From CBDUVZ01 sp965370805 (lineage in GTDB: Bacteria > Hydrothermota > Tepidihabitantia > Tepidihabitantales > Tepidihabitantaceae), in NCBI GenBank assembly GCA_965370805.1, contig CBDUVZ010000010.1, forward strand, positions 1 to 45,665: a stretch of 45,665 nt of DNA, read 5' to 3'. A program made the position numbers and the translations under genes. Positions 30,633 to 39,537 of the stretch are shown in pieces. The notes beneath the pieces are model-generated. The model worked only from the letters and a program-made list of their open reading frames with translations, ran no database searches and was not told the DNA's origin. Numbering within the stretch: the stretch's first letter is position 1; each line of letters begins with the position of its first letter.

Positions 30633-31397
30633 TTGACCGACTCACGAACCTTCTCCGGCAAACGACTCGCCCAACTCGCCCGCTTTGGTCGCGTCCACCT
30701 GCTCGACACCGTGACCTCGACCAACAGCCATGCATTCTCGCTCGCCGGGGACCGGGAACCGGCCCTCGTCGTCGCCCAACGCCAGACCCGGGGACAAGGC
30801 CGGTTCCGTCGCCACTGGCACGCGGACGCCGACAGCCTGACTTTCTCCTACCTGCTTTTCTTCGGACCGGAACAGCAGGAACTCCTCACCTGGCTCACAC
30901 AACTGGCCGGGTTCTCAGTCTGCCGGGCGATTGAAGACGCCACCGGCCTCGAACCGTCGGTCCGCTGGCCCAACGACGTACTCCTCGACAACAAGAAGGT
31001 ATGCGGAATCCTCTGCGGGCAACGCCGAGACGCGGTGGTCATCGGAGTCGGGCTCAACGTCAACCAGACCGAGTTTCCCGAGGAATTGAATCTGCACGAA
31101 GCCGGGTCGCTGCGGATGGCCACCGGCCGGACCTGGGACAAATTGGAACTGCTCGAACGAATCATGGAACACCTCTTTTCCGTGCTCGAACTGACCCGCC
31201 ACGGAATAACCAGTGACATCCTGGATGCAATCAAGAACCGCTCCGCAATCCTCCACCGCCGCGTCGAAGTCAAGACACTGCTCCGCCGGCACATCGGCAC
31301 GGTGGTCGACATCGACTCCAAGGGCAACATTGTCCTCAGGACCACGAAAGACCGCATCGTAATCATCGGGGCCGGCCAGGTTCGCAGACTCCGATGA
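30633..31397 (+). CDS. birA: Biotin-[acetyl-CoA-carboxylase] ligase
   Basis: Attaches biotin to carrier proteins such as AccB through biotinyl-AMP. The 254-residue protein is the group I form without the N-terminal repressor HTH: it opens directly into the catalytic domain (LLDTVTSTNSHAF, VVAQRQTRGQGRFRRHWHAD, VRWPNDVLLDNKKVCGILC, VVIGVGLNVNQ) and ends in a small SH3-like domain. The biotin loop GRGRRGR is GQGRFRR here, a tolerable variant. The start is TTG. It is coupled to coaX by an ATGA overlap. Confidence 0.92.
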   Translation: MTDSRTFSGKRLAQLARFGRVHLLDTVTSTNSHAFSLAGDREPALVVAQRQTRGQGRFRRHWHADADSLTFSYLLFFGPEQQELLTWLTQLAGFSVCRAIEDATGLEPSVRWPNDVLLDNKKVCGILCGQRRDAVVIGVGLNVNQTEFPEELNLHEAGSLRMATGRTWDKLELLERIMEHLFSVLELTRHGITSDILDAIKNRSAILHRRVEVKTLLRRHIGTVVDIDSKGNIVLRTTKDRIVIIGAGQVRRLR

Positions 31398-32134
31398 CCC
31401 TCACGATCCTGGTCGGGAACACCAACACCCGCCTCACCCGGTTCCACGGTCGCCGGCCGACCGGCTGCCGTGTCATCAAGACCGACCGGTTCCTCGCTGC
31501 CCCGGAACGGTTCTGTCGCCGGACAAAGGACCTTGAGGGCATCGCCTTCGCTTCAGTCGTGCCCGCCGCGGACCGGCGCTGCCGCCGGGCAATCCGCGAG
31601 AAGACCGGGCTGGTCCCGTTCGTCCTCGGCCCTGCGACCCGAACCGGACTCCGAATCCACTACAACCGCAGCCGGCTTGGAGCAGACCGGGTCTGCATCG
31701 CGGTCGGCGGCCGTCGGCAATACCCGAATGAGGATATCATCGTCATCGACTTCGGGACTGCGGTCACGGTCAACGTGGTCAACGCAGAAGGCCACTTCCT
31801 CGGCGGCACAATCCTGCCCGGAATCCACCTGATGCTTACCGGCCTGCACGAATCGACTGCCCGGCTCCCGCGTGTGCTCCCGCGCGGCGCCACGCGGGTC
31901 ATCCGGCATGACACCGAAAGTGCAATGCAGTCCGGTGCGCTGTCCGCGCTGGTCGGCGGACTGTCCCGGATCGTTCTCCGAACCGAAATCGACACCGGAC
32001 GTCACCACACTGTCATCACCACCGGCGGCGGCGCCGTCGCCCGGCACTACTTCGACCGAACCACAATCTACGACCGTCACCTCGCTGCCCGCGGCCTGAA
32101 CAAAATCCACCGCCTCAACCGCCCGGACCGGTAG
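31394..32134 (+). CDS. coaX: Type III pantothenate kinase-like protein
   Basis: Family enzyme phosphorylates pantothenate, the first step of coenzyme A synthesis. The 246-residue ASKHA-fold protein has SVVPAADRR, LGADRVCIAVGG (GADR, 96-99), IIVIDFGTAVTVNVV (D119) and GGTILPGIHLMLTGL. The N-terminal phosphate motif, normally DxGNT with a catalytic Asp, reads LVGNTNTRL, so the Asp is replaced by Leu at residue 6; activity may be altered. It overlaps birA by 4 bases; tsaB follows 12 bases later. birA-coaX adjacency is common in bacteria and supports the assignment. Confidence 0.85.
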   Translation: MTLTILVGNTNTRLTRFHGRRPTGCRVIKTDRFLAAPERFCRRTKDLEGIAFASVVPAADRRCRRAIREKTGLVPFVLGPATRTGLRIHYNRSRLGADRVCIAVGGRRQYPNEDIIVIDFGTAVTVNVVNAEGHFLGGTILPGIHLMLTGLHESTARLPRVLPRGATRVIRHDTESAMQSGALSALVGGLSRIVLRTEIDTGRHHTVITTGGGAVARHYFDRTTIYDRHLAARGLNKIHRLNRPDR

Positions 32135-32146
32135 CGAGCCCGACCG

Positions 32147-32860
32147 ATGGCTGTCTTCCTCGGAATCGAAACCAGCGGCACCACCACCGGTATGGCCCTG
32201 GTAGAAAACAAGAGAATCCTCTCCGAAACCACCCGACCGGGAGTCAGGCATGACGAATTCCTGCTGGAGCTGGTCGAGAACACGCTCCGCGCCGCGGGTG
32301 TCGAAGTGAAAGCTCTGTCCGGCATCGGCGTATCCATCGGGCCGGGGATGTTCACTTCCCTGCGGGTCGGACTGGCCACGGCAAAAGGACTGGCAATCCC
32401 GCACTCGATTCCAATCAAGGGAATAAACACACTGCTGGCGCTGGCGACTGCCGCGTCCGAACACGACCGTCCGGTTCTGGCACTGGTGGACGCCCGGAAG
32501 AAACAGGTCTACGCCGCGCTCTATCAAGCCGGCCGGCCGCTGCTCGGCCCGGAGGTCATCTTTCCCGAGGAGCTCGGACCCAAACTGGCGGCAGTCGTTG
32601 CTCTCGGGAATCCGCTGCCGGTTGCCGGCAACGGCGTCGCGGCGTGTCTGCCCGCGTTCGAGAAAAAGGGGGTCAAGCTGATACTCACCGCCATCGAAAA
32701 CCCACCGCCGCACGTTATTGCCCGGCTCGCGGCCGACCGGATAGCCACCGGCGACGAAGACGACATCGAACGCCTGGAACCCCTGTACCTCCGCCGGACC
32801 GACGCCGAAATGAAACGTGCCGCTGCGACGGCGCAACTCAACCGCGAGCAACCGGGCTAG
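32147..32860 (+). CDS. tsaB: tRNA N6-threonylcarbamoyladenosine complex subunit TsaB
   Basis: Non-catalytic ASKHA partner of TsaD in making t6A at position 37 of ANN-decoding tRNAs. The 237-residue protein shows the N-terminal FLGIETSGTTTGMALVE, the dimer-interface helix SIGPGMFTSLRVGLATAKGL and VLALVDARKKQVYAALYQ. It ends PLYLRRTDAEMKRAAAT, all typical of TsaB. No tsaD or tsaE lies in the window. It is the last gene of the birA-coaX-tsaB run and converges on the tRNA-Sec gene. Confidence 0.92.
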   Translation: MAVFLGIETSGTTTGMALVENKRILSETTRPGVRHDEFLLELVENTLRAAGVEVKALSGIGVSIGPGMFTSLRVGLATAKGLAIPHSIPIKGINTLLALATAASEHDRPVLALVDARKKQVYAALYQAGRPLLGPEVIFPEELGPKLAAVVALGNPLPVAGNGVAACLPAFEKKGVKLILTAIENPPPHVIARLAADRIATGDEDDIERLEPLYLRRTDAEMKRAAATAQLNREQPG

Positions 32861-32907
32861 CCCGCACCAGCAACAGGAATCAATCGGGAAGACCGGCAGT
32901 CAAGAAA

Positions 32908-33001
32908 TGGCGGAGGCGTGTAGGAATCGAACCTACCGGTCCACTTTCGCGGACCATACGGATTTGAAGTCCGCCAGGCACACCAGCACCCATGCGCCTC
33001 C
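32908..33001 (-). tRNA. selC: Selenocysteine tRNA (anticodon TCA)
   Basis: The minus strand folds as a 94-base tRNA with encoded CCA (32910-32908). The acceptor GGAGGCG pairs with CGCCTCC (the eighth pair is a C-A mismatch). The D-arm has TGGT, and the anticodon loop CTTCAAA presents TCA (32967-32965) between CGGA and TCCG. A long variable arm GGTCCGC-GAAA-GTGGACC forms a 7-bp stem. The T-arm is GTAGG-TTCGATT-CCTAC and G73 precedes CCA. The UCA anticodon plus the long acceptor and variable arms identify tRNA-Sec. selA, selB and selD are not in this window. Confidence 0.9.
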
Positions 33002-33084
33002 GCATCAGCTACATTGCCGGCACCAAGTCACCGCGGGCGGCACCGCTCCCGTTCCGACCGACCGGTCGAACGAGAACGGACTGC

Positions 33085-35064
33085 CTAGCGCTGCACTACC
33101 AGTTTCCGACTCAGTTCGTTCTCGCCCTGAGACAATCTCAGGAAATAGACTCCACAAGGCAGGCTGCGCAGGTCCAGCCGCTTCCATCTCGGTTTCGCGC
33201 CCGACGCCGCGCAGACCATCTCGTCCGGAGCAACCAGGGCCCCGGTCGCGTCGTAGAGCTTGACCGTGCCGGATTCACCGGCGGGCAGCCAGAACTTGAC
33301 AAGGGTCACGGATGCCGCCGGGTTGGGAGCCAGTTCCATGTCGAACCGCGCCGGCGGCCCGGTCGGTTCCTCCGCAACGCCGCTGGTATCATCCCAGACA
33401 ATAACGGTGGCTGCGGCGGTATCGTTCGCCGGGAGCTGGTCGCCCGCCAGTTCGGACCAGCAGACGAACATGGCCGCGCCGGTAGTCTCGGGATGCCAGA
33501 TCGAGAACTGAACGGTATCAATCGCGCCCGGCAGCAAGTTCACCCAACTGCTCTCAGCGTAGTCCGCCCACTCGTTCGTGAACTTGACCCAGCAACTGTC
33601 AATCAGCATACCCCGGTTCTTCACCACTGCCCGTGGGACCAGTGAATCCGCAACCCAGAGCGACTCCGGGGCAATAACGGTCAGCACCGCGATGTCATGG
33701 AACAGCTCGTAGTACTTGAAGAGCACGAAATCCACGTCGGTGGTGTAGTCAACACTGCTGCCGGAAACGTAGATGTACCCGTCGGGCTGCACCGCCACCC
33801 GGCACCCGAAATCCTCGTCATCGGCTGTCGGGTTGTTGTACCGGTAGCTCCAGAGTTCAGCCCCACCGGTGTCGTACTTGATCGTCACGAGGTCGATGTC
33901 GAAGTCGTTGCTCTCCGCGTACCCGGTCACGAACAGGTGACCCAGTGAGTCCGTCACCAAGTGCGTGCCACCGTCCTCGCCTTCGGCAATGTCGTAGCGG
34001 GCGGTCCAGATCGGGGCTCCGTCCCCGGCGTAGCGAACGGTACAGATATCGTAGTCGGTATAGTCGTCGCAACTGGTCCCGGTGACGTAAACGTTGCCGG
34101 CCGCGTCCACAGTCAGGGCCGACAGGATATCCTCGCCATTCGCCGGGTACCGGTTGTACGCCCGCGCCCAGAGGGAATCTCCGGTCAGGCTGTACTTGAT
34201 CGTGAAGTAGTCGTAGTCGTGGTCCTCGTGATACACCGTACCGCCCACGAGCACGGAGTTGGTTACCGGGTCATACACCACCACCGCACCATAGTCATCA
34301 CCCAACCACGGACGGTTGTTGAAACGCCGGGTCCACACCCGCTCACCGTCCGAACGGTACTTGACAGTCGCGATGTCGTAGTCGGTGCCGTCGTCATAGC
34401 TGTACCCGGTAACATACGCGTAGTCATCCCCGTCACAGCAAATTGACACCGCCACGTCATCCTCGTTCTCCGGGGTCCGGTTGTAGAACCTCACCCAATT
34501 GGTATCGCCGTCGCTGGAATCGTAGGATATGGTGCAGTAGTCGATATTCCGCACCGAGGTGTCGGAAGCGAAGCCGGTAACCAGCACGCGGCCCGAACCA
34601 TCCAGGCAAATATCGAGCGCGCCGTCGCCGCCGGTCCCCTCCCGGCCGAAGACGCTCGCCCAGACCAGGGTTCCACCGCTGTCGTACTTGATGGTAACCA
34701 GGTCCAGCCCGGTGCTCTCCTCGGTGCACCAGCCGCACACGTAGACATTCCCTTCCGCGTCCACCGCCAGTGCCGACGCCGAATCCTCGTCGGCCCCAGC
34801 CCCGTCATAGACCGCAGTCCAGTCAAGCGTCCCGTCCGACAGGTACTTCTGCACCACGATATCGGCGTAGGACGCTCCGGTCACTGCGGTTCCGGCCAGG
34901 TAGACACAGCCGGCCGGGTCCACGTACATGTCCGAAACCCAGTCCTCATCGGACCGACCGCCATCGTATCTCCTGGCCCAGGCCGTATCGAGCTGGGCAT
35001 GGGCCAGCGAAAGGCCGAAAGCCAGAATGCCCGCCGACATTGCGAATACACGCCAACGATTCAT
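33085..35064 (-). CDS. Secreted eight-repeat beta-propeller protein with CARDB-like domain and sorting tail
   Basis: A 659-residue exported protein. A signal peptide (about 1-23, ending SLAHAQ) is followed by eight repeats of about 53 residues with cores such as DEDSASALAVDAEGNVYVCG and DLVTIKYDSGGTLVWA (SBBP-like). Then come a CARDB/Ig-like segment (about 490-575, PRAVVKNRG) and a C-terminal sorting-type domain (ELAPNPAASVTLVKFWLP, VKLYDATGALV, GVYFLRLSQGENE, KLVVQR). Repeats are acidic at their junctions (EDE/DED), suggesting cation binding. Probable surface or secreted protein; ligand unknown. It has a proper leader with Shine-Dalgarno AGGAGGT (35074-35068). Confidence 0.85.
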   Translation of the reverse strand: MNRWRVFAMSAGILAFGLSLAHAQLDTAWARRYDGGRSDEDWVSDMYVDPAGCVYLAGTAVTGASYADIVVQKYLSDGTLDWTAVYDGAGADEDSASALAVDAEGNVYVCGWCTEESTGLDLVTIKYDSGGTLVWASVFGREGTGGDGALDICLDGSGRVLVTGFASDTSVRNIDYCTISYDSSDGDTNWVRFYNRTPENEDDVAVSICCDGDDYAYVTGYSYDDGTDYDIATVKYRSDGERVWTRRFNNRPWLGDDYGAVVVYDPVTNSVLVGGTVYHEDHDYDYFTIKYSLTGDSLWARAYNRYPANGEDILSALTVDAAGNVYVTGTSCDDYTDYDICTVRYAGDGAPIWTARYDIAEGEDGGTHLVTDSLGHLFVTGYAESNDFDIDLVTIKYDTGGAELWSYRYNNPTADDEDFGCRVAVQPDGYIYVSGSSVDYTTDVDFVLFKYYELFHDIAVLTVIAPESLWVADSLVPRAVVKNRGMLIDSCWVKFTNEWADYAESSWVNLLPGAIDTVQFSIWHPETTGAAMFVCWSELAGDQLPANDTAAATVIVWDDTSGVAEEPTGPPARFDMELAPNPAASVTLVKFWLPAGESGTVKLYDATGALVAPDEMVCAASGAKPRWKRLDLRSLPCGVYFLRLSQGENELSRKLVVQR

Positions 35065-35100
35065 GCTACCTCCTGTTGTTTGGTCATGATCTACTCACTG

Positions 35101-35129
35101 ACTCTATCCGGCATCGGGACTGCTGTCAA
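35101..35129 (-). promoter_or_regulatory. Promoter of the 659-residue propeller protein
   Basis: Minus strand TTGACA (35129-35124), 17-base spacer, TAGAGT (35106-35101), then a leader of about 35 bases with AGGAGGT. It is divergent from the xer promoter. Confidence 0.55.
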
Positions 35130-35147
35130 CTGTCCGTGCGGCCTGCC

Positions 35148-35176
35148 TTGACTGCAGTCCCTGGCGGCAATATGCT
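35148..35176 (+). promoter_or_regulatory. Leaderless-type promoter of the Xer recombinase
   Basis: TTGACT (35148-35153), 17-base spacer, TATGCT (35171-35176), 5 bases to a GTG start at 35182. Confidence 0.55.
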
Positions 35177-35181
35177 GGTTC

Positions 35182-36078
35182 GTGGCTCTGACCAGATTGT
35201 ATGCCCGGGCGCTGCGGGACTTCCTCGACTTCCTGCAGAAGGAACGCCGTTATTCGCCCCAGACAATCCGTGCCTACCGGGTCGATCTGGAACAGTTCCT
35301 CGACTTCTGCCGTGACCGGCTTGAGGCCAGGCCGCTCGGGCGGATTTCGCACGCCAACGTCCGAGACTTCCTCGGCCAATTGCTCCGCGGCGGGTACGAA
35401 CGCCGCACCGCCGCCCGCAAGCTATCCAGCGTCAAATCCTTCTTCCACTACCAGGTCAGCGCCGAGGTCCTCCCGGTCAACCCGGCCCGCAACGTCAAAG
35501 GCCCACGCCTGGAAAAGAAGCTCCCCGGCTTCCTGTCCCAGTTTCAACTGCAACAGGCGCTCGACCTGCCTGACGAGACCGAACGGGAATGCCGCGACCG
35601 GGCGATAGTCGAGACGCTCTACGGCTCCGGACTGCGCGCGGCCGAACTGATCGGAATCGACGTGTCCGACGTGGACTTCGCAAACGAGACCATCCGCGTC
35701 CACGGCAAAGGCAGCAAACAGCGGATACTGCCGCTGGGCCGGGCCGAACGAACGGCAATCGAACGCTACCGGGAGAAACGGAAGAACAAGGACGCCCGTC
35801 CGCTTTTCCTCAACCAGAACGGAAAGCGCCTCAGCACCCGCTCGGTCCAGAAGATCGTCCGGCGCATCCTGCTCCGGGTAGCCGGCGCCGGCGCCACGAA
35901 CCCTCACGCGCTCCGCCACGCCTTTGCCACTCACATGCTCGAACGGGGCGCCGACCTCAGGGCAGTCCAGGAACTCCTCGGCCATTCGTCGCTCTCCTCA
36001 ACGGCAATCTACACGCACGTTTCGGTCGAACGGTTGAAGAAGATCTACGACAAGGCTCACCCGCGTTCCGGGAACTGA
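35182..36078 (+). CDS. Tyrosine recombinase, XerC/XerD type
   Basis: Site-specific recombinase of the family that resolves chromosome dimers at dif. The 298 residues comprise an N-terminal SAM-like core-binding domain (about 5-90, LQKERRYSPQTIRAYRVDLE) and a catalytic domain. The catalytic set is complete: R152 (GSGLRAAEL), K176 (HGKGSK), H242 and R245 (HALRH), H268 (LLGHSS) and Y277 (TAIYTHV). Length and the end SVERLKKIYDKAHPR fit XerC/D rather than an integron or phage integrase. No mobile element surrounds it and no dif-like site was seen. The start is GTG. Confidence 0.92.
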   Translation: MALTRLYARALRDFLDFLQKERRYSPQTIRAYRVDLEQFLDFCRDRLEARPLGRISHANVRDFLGQLLRGGYERRTAARKLSSVKSFFHYQVSAEVLPVNPARNVKGPRLEKKLPGFLSQFQLQQALDLPDETERECRDRAIVETLYGSGLRAAELIGIDVSDVDFANETIRVHGKGSKQRILPLGRAERTAIERYREKRKNKDARPLFLNQNGKRLSTRSVQKIVRRILLRVAGAGATNPHALRHAFATHMLERGADLRAVQELLGHSSLSSTAIYTHVSVERLKKIYDKAHPRSGN

Positions 36079-36090
36079 TCCAGGCCACGG

Positions 36091-36942
36091 TCAGCGGAAG
36101 GTCGGCAGCAACTCCCGAATCAGGTTTCCATCCTGCGGTCCGTCCGTCACCCGGGCGCTTCCCGCCCCGGCGCGAAGCTCGGCGTATGGCCGGCGCGATG
36201 ACCGGTAGAAAACGCCGAGCGGAATCCGCTCGCCCCACTCGAAAGTCCTGGCAAATGCGCCGTGACGGTCGGTCGGGTCGTATTCCTCATCGAGTTGGTA
36301 CACGCGGTAGCGATACCACTGGTGGGTATTGACCCGGTTGAAACTGACGCACGGCTGAAGCACGTCCACCAGCGAGAAACCCGGATGCTCAATCGCCGCC
36401 TTGATGATATCGGCCAGGTGTCGGGCGTCGCCGGAGAACCCGCGCGCCACGAACCCGGCGTCCATCGCGACCGCCAGCGCAAGCGGGTTGAACGCAGGTT
36501 CAATCGCACCCGACGGCGTCGTCCCGGCAATCATGCCCGGGTCGCTCGTCGGTGACGTCTGCCCCCGGGTCAAACCATAAACCTGGTTGTCATGGACAAG
36601 ATAGGTAATATCAGGATTCCGGCGCAGTGCGTGCAGCAGGTGATTGCACCCTTCGGCATACCCGTCGCCGTCACCGCCTTCGGCAATGACCGTCAGTTCT
36701 GGGTTCACCAGCTTCACGCCGAACGCAACCGGCAGCGCCCGGCCGTGGAGCCCGTTGAACAGGTTGCACCTGATGTAGTGCGGCGCTTTGGCCGCCTGGC
36801 CGATACCGGAGACAAAGCAGGTCTGCCACGGGTCCAGTTCCAGTTCCGCCAGCGCCAGTTCCACCGCCTCCCGGATCCCGAAGTTGCCGCAACCCGGGCA
36901 CCAGGCGATTGCGTCCCGGCCGTCGTACTCGTCGGGTCTCAT
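36091..36942 (-). CDS. 2-oxoacid:ferredoxin oxidoreductase beta subunit, copy 1 (canonical TPP site)
   Basis: TPP-binding subunit of a KorAB-type enzyme that oxidises a 2-oxoacid to acyl-CoA with reduction of ferredoxin, or runs in reverse. The 283-residue protein has the Fe-S-ligand motif AWCPGCGN (C15, C18), the TPP motif GDGDGYAEGCNH (from G90) ending at DNQVYGLTRGQTSPTS, and LQPCVSFNRVNT with a third cysteine. Motifs match active KorB. It overlaps the end of the alpha gene by one base, forming the last pair of a four-gene cassette. Substrate (2-oxoglutarate or other) cannot be fixed from sequence. Confidence 0.9.
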   Translation of the reverse strand: MRPDEYDGRDAIAWCPGCGNFGIREAVELALAELELDPWQTCFVSGIGQAAKAPHYIRCNLFNGLHGRALPVAFGVKLVNPELTVIAEGGDGDGYAEGCNHLLHALRRNPDITYLVHDNQVYGLTRGQTSPTSDPGMIAGTTPSGAIEPAFNPLALAVAMDAGFVARGFSGDARHLADIIKAAIEHPGFSLVDVLQPCVSFNRVNTHQWYRYRVYQLDEEYDPTDRHGAFARTFEWGERIPLGVFYRSSRRPYAELRAGAGSARVTDGPQDGNLIRELLPTFR

Positions 36943-38672
36943 CAGTCCCCGGCTCCCAGGTACTGCTCGATTCCCTGCTCCACTTCGACCACGGTCAACT
37001 GCCTCCCATCGAAACGGAAAACCGTCCCGGCAATCCTCAACCGACTTTCCCGGGTCAGCAGTCGGGCAAGCTGGCCGCAGTAGTTGCCTTCGACCGTCAG
37101 CAGTTGCGCGGTCCGGCCGACTGCCTCCCTTACTGCTTCTGCCGGGAAAGGCCAGAGGTCGCTCAGGTGCACGAGGATGAGTCTATGGCCCTTGGAACGA
37201 AGCCGGCTGGCCGCTTCGCGGACGACTCCACCCACCGACCCGAAGCAGAGGACCGAAGTCCCGGCATCAGCATCGGCGCTGACATCCGGCCCGCGCAACT
37301 CACGCGCCAGGCCCTTGATCTTCCGCGCGCGCTTGGCGACCATCTCGTCCCGCATCTCCGCCGACTCGGTGATATGCCCGGCGACCGTGTGTTCGTCCGA
37401 GTCGGCCCGGACCAGTTGGACGGAATGCCCGGGCAGTATCCGGGGAGAAACCCCCGAATCGGTCAACTCGTAGCGACGGTAGGTATACGGCTGCGTGCCC
37501 CGCCATTCGGCATTGTCACTCGGACGGACCGGCCGCGTCGCTTTCACATCCGACTCCTCCACGGTCCAGAACGCGTCGGCGAGATACTGGTCGAAGAGCA
37601 CTACCGCCGGCGTCTGATACCGCGTTGCCAGATGACACGCCCGCCGCACCGCGTCGAACGCCTGCTTCGCGTCGGCCGGCACCAGCACCACCCGTGGGAA
37701 CTCACCGTGACCGGAATGAATCGCCGACAGCAAATCACCTTGCGCGGTCATTGTTGCCGGCCCGGACCTCATCTCGACGCACACTACGACCGGGGTTTCG
37801 GTCATCCCGGCCAGGCTCATCCCTTCGTTCATCAGCGCGAACCCGGGGCCTGCGGTTGCAACCAGACCGAGACCGCCGGCAAAAGAAGCGCCGATTGCCA
37901 GGTTGATTGCCGCGACCTCATCCTCCACCGACTCGACAATCACCCCGGTCTGCCCGGACCACGAAGCAAGAATCTCCAGCATACCAGTGCCCGGCGACCT
38001 CGTGCATCCGGCCGCAACCCGCACCCCGCCCGCAACCGCGCCGAGCGCCATCGCCTGCGACCCGCTCATGAACAACCGCTGCTTCGCACGTTCAATCGGT
38101 CCGACCTTCGCCAGCGTGCCCCGGCGCGCCCGGGAGCGAATCAACTCATACCCGGCCTGGGCGCACGCGATATTGCGGCCTGCCGCCTCGCCCCCGCCCG
38201 GTGAGAAACGTTCCTCCAGCAGACCGACCAGGATGTCGAAATCGTACTCCATCAATCCCAGCACCGCGCCGAGCGCTACCGAACCGGCCATTGCCTCGTC
38301 GCCGCCGTGCTTCTTCGCCAGGACGCGCAGCGGGCCTTGGACAACCTCAAGTCCGTCCTGCCGCTCAATCTCAACACTGTCGTCAGTGAGAACCACACCT
38401 CGCCCGTCCAGGTCGTCAAAGTGGAACCGGGCAAGCTGTGGCTCCAGCGCCACTACCAGGACGGCCTTGTCGCCGTCAGCCATGACCGGGTGGTCGGCAA
38501 TCCTGACCCGGCTGAAGTTGTGTCCGTCGCGAATCCGGGACGTCACACTCTGCGACGCGAACACTTCGTACCCGCCGCGGACGAACGCCCGGCCCAGCAG
38601 TTCCGCGAGCGGCTGCACGCTCTGCCCTGCCGGCCCGGCGATGACAATGCTCAGGTCGAATGCATCACTCAC
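36942..38672 (-). CDS. 2-oxoacid:ferredoxin oxidoreductase alpha subunit, copy 1 (divergent motif)
   Basis: A 576-residue fused gamma-alpha KorA-type subunit: a gamma domain (about 1-180, VIAGPAGQSVQPLAELLGR, SRIRDGHNFSRVRI) followed by the alpha pyrimidine-binding domain. The usual YPxTP(S/A)T signature reads GCTRSPGTGMLE, and the TSGPG and GPSTG.PT motifs read TAGPG and GPATMTA with residues lost, so this copy departs from the canonical active site. The GTG at 38672 has AGGAG six bases upstream and overlaps the korB copy 2 stop by 8 bases. An upstream in-frame ATG at 38708 would run inside that gene. Confidence 0.85.
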   Translation of the reverse strand: MSDAFDLSIVIAGPAGQSVQPLAELLGRAFVRGGYEVFASQSVTSRIRDGHNFSRVRIADHPVMADGDKAVLVVALEPQLARFHFDDLDGRGVVLTDDSVEIERQDGLEVVQGPLRVLAKKHGGDEAMAGSVALGAVLGLMEYDFDILVGLLEERFSPGGGEAAGRNIACAQAGYELIRSRARRGTLAKVGPIERAKQRLFMSGSQAMALGAVAGGVRVAAGCTRSPGTGMLEILASWSGQTGVIVESVEDEVAAINLAIGASFAGGLGLVATAGPGFALMNEGMSLAGMTETPVVVCVEMRSGPATMTAQGDLLSAIHSGHGEFPRVVLVPADAKQAFDAVRRACHLATRYQTPAVVLFDQYLADAFWTVEESDVKATRPVRPSDNAEWRGTQPYTYRRYELTDSGVSPRILPGHSVQLVRADSDEHTVAGHITESAEMRDEMVAKRARKIKGLARELRGPDVSADADAGTSVLCFGSVGGVVREAASRLRSKGHRLILVHLSDLWPFPAEAVREAVGRTAQLLTVEGNYCGQLARLLTRESRLRIAGTVFRFDGRQLTVVEVEQGIEQYLGAGD

Positions 38673-39537
38673 CGGAACTCCTGACCGTCTTCTGCAGCAA
38701 TCCGGCATCGACTCGGCGCGCGGTCAGCGAACCCTGCTTCAGTGCCGGAAGGCTCTCCTCATGACACTTGCGCCGGGCCTGATAGAACACGCCGATCCCA
38801 ATCCTGCCGTCCTCCTGCTCCGGCCACTCCAGCGCCCGGACGAACGCCTGCTCGCGTCGGCGCGGGTCGTGGCCTTCCGAGTCAAGGTCGTACACCCGTT
38901 CGCTGTACCACTCGAAGGTATTGACCTTGTTGTGGGTAACACACGGCTGCAGCAGATCGATGAACCCGAAACCCCGGTGCTTCACCGCTTCGCCGATCAG
39001 CCATGCGAGATGCTTCGTCCTGCCGGCAAACCCGCGGGCAAGAAACGTCCCACCGGCGGCCAGGCCTACAGCCAGCGGATTGAACTTCGGGGTCCCGGTT
39101 CCGGTCGGGTCCATCCGGCTTGCGGACCCCACGCCCGAGCCCGGCAAAGACTGCTCACGCCTCGGACCATACACCCCGTTGTTGTGGACCAGGCAGGCGA
39201 CATTCAGGTTGCGCCGGAATGCATGGACCAGGTGCCCGCCGCCTGCGCCGTAGATATCATCATCGCCGCCGACCGCGATGACAGTCAGTTCCGGATTGGC
39301 CAGCTTGACCCCCAGCGCGTACGCCAGCACCTGGCCGCGCAGCCCCTGCAGGAAATTGCAGCGCAGGTAATGCGGCATCTTGCCCGCCTGCCCGCCGCCG
39401 GAGACGACCACGACCTTCCACGGCTCGACCCGCAGTTTCCCGAACGCTTCGACCATCGCCTCCAGGACCCGGTGGTTGCCGCACCCCGGACACCAGTCCG
39501 GCTCCTGCTCCCGCCGCCAGTGTCGAATCGGACTCAC
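38665..39537 (-). CDS. 2-oxoacid:ferredoxin oxidoreductase beta subunit, copy 2 (altered TPP motif)
   Basis: A 290-residue KorB-type subunit with PDWCPGCGNHR (C16, C19) and LQPCVTHNKVNTFEWYS. The TPP/Mg motif, normally GDGD...N, is GDDDIYGAGGGH (91-102). The segment after the second Asn, normally YGLTxGQxSPT, is YGPRREQSLPGS. The Mg-binding Asp and Asn (in VHNNGVYG) remain, so binding may persist with altered chemistry. It overlaps korA copy 2 by 4 bases and korA copy 1 by 8, so all four subunits are translated as a coupled block. Confidence 0.85.
   Translation of the reverse strand: MSPIRHWRREQEPDWCPGCGNHRVLEAMVEAFGKLRVEPWKVVVVSGGGQAGKMPHYLRCNFLQGLRGQVLAYALGVKLANPELTVIAVGGDDDIYGAGGGHLVHAFRRNLNVACLVHNNGVYGPRREQSLPGSGVGSASRMDPTGTGTPKFNPLAVGLAAGGTFLARGFAGRTKHLAWLIGEAVKHRGFGFIDLLQPCVTHNKVNTFEWYSERVYDLDSEGHDPRRREQAFVRALEWPEQEDGRIGIGVFYQARRKCHEESLPALKQGSLTARRVDAGLLQKTVRSSGE

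Noticed and set aside
35182..36078. Tyrosine recombinase considered as a mobile-element integrase
   Set aside because: Length and motifs fit housekeeping XerC/D; the neighbours are metabolic genes and no direct repeats or cargo are seen.
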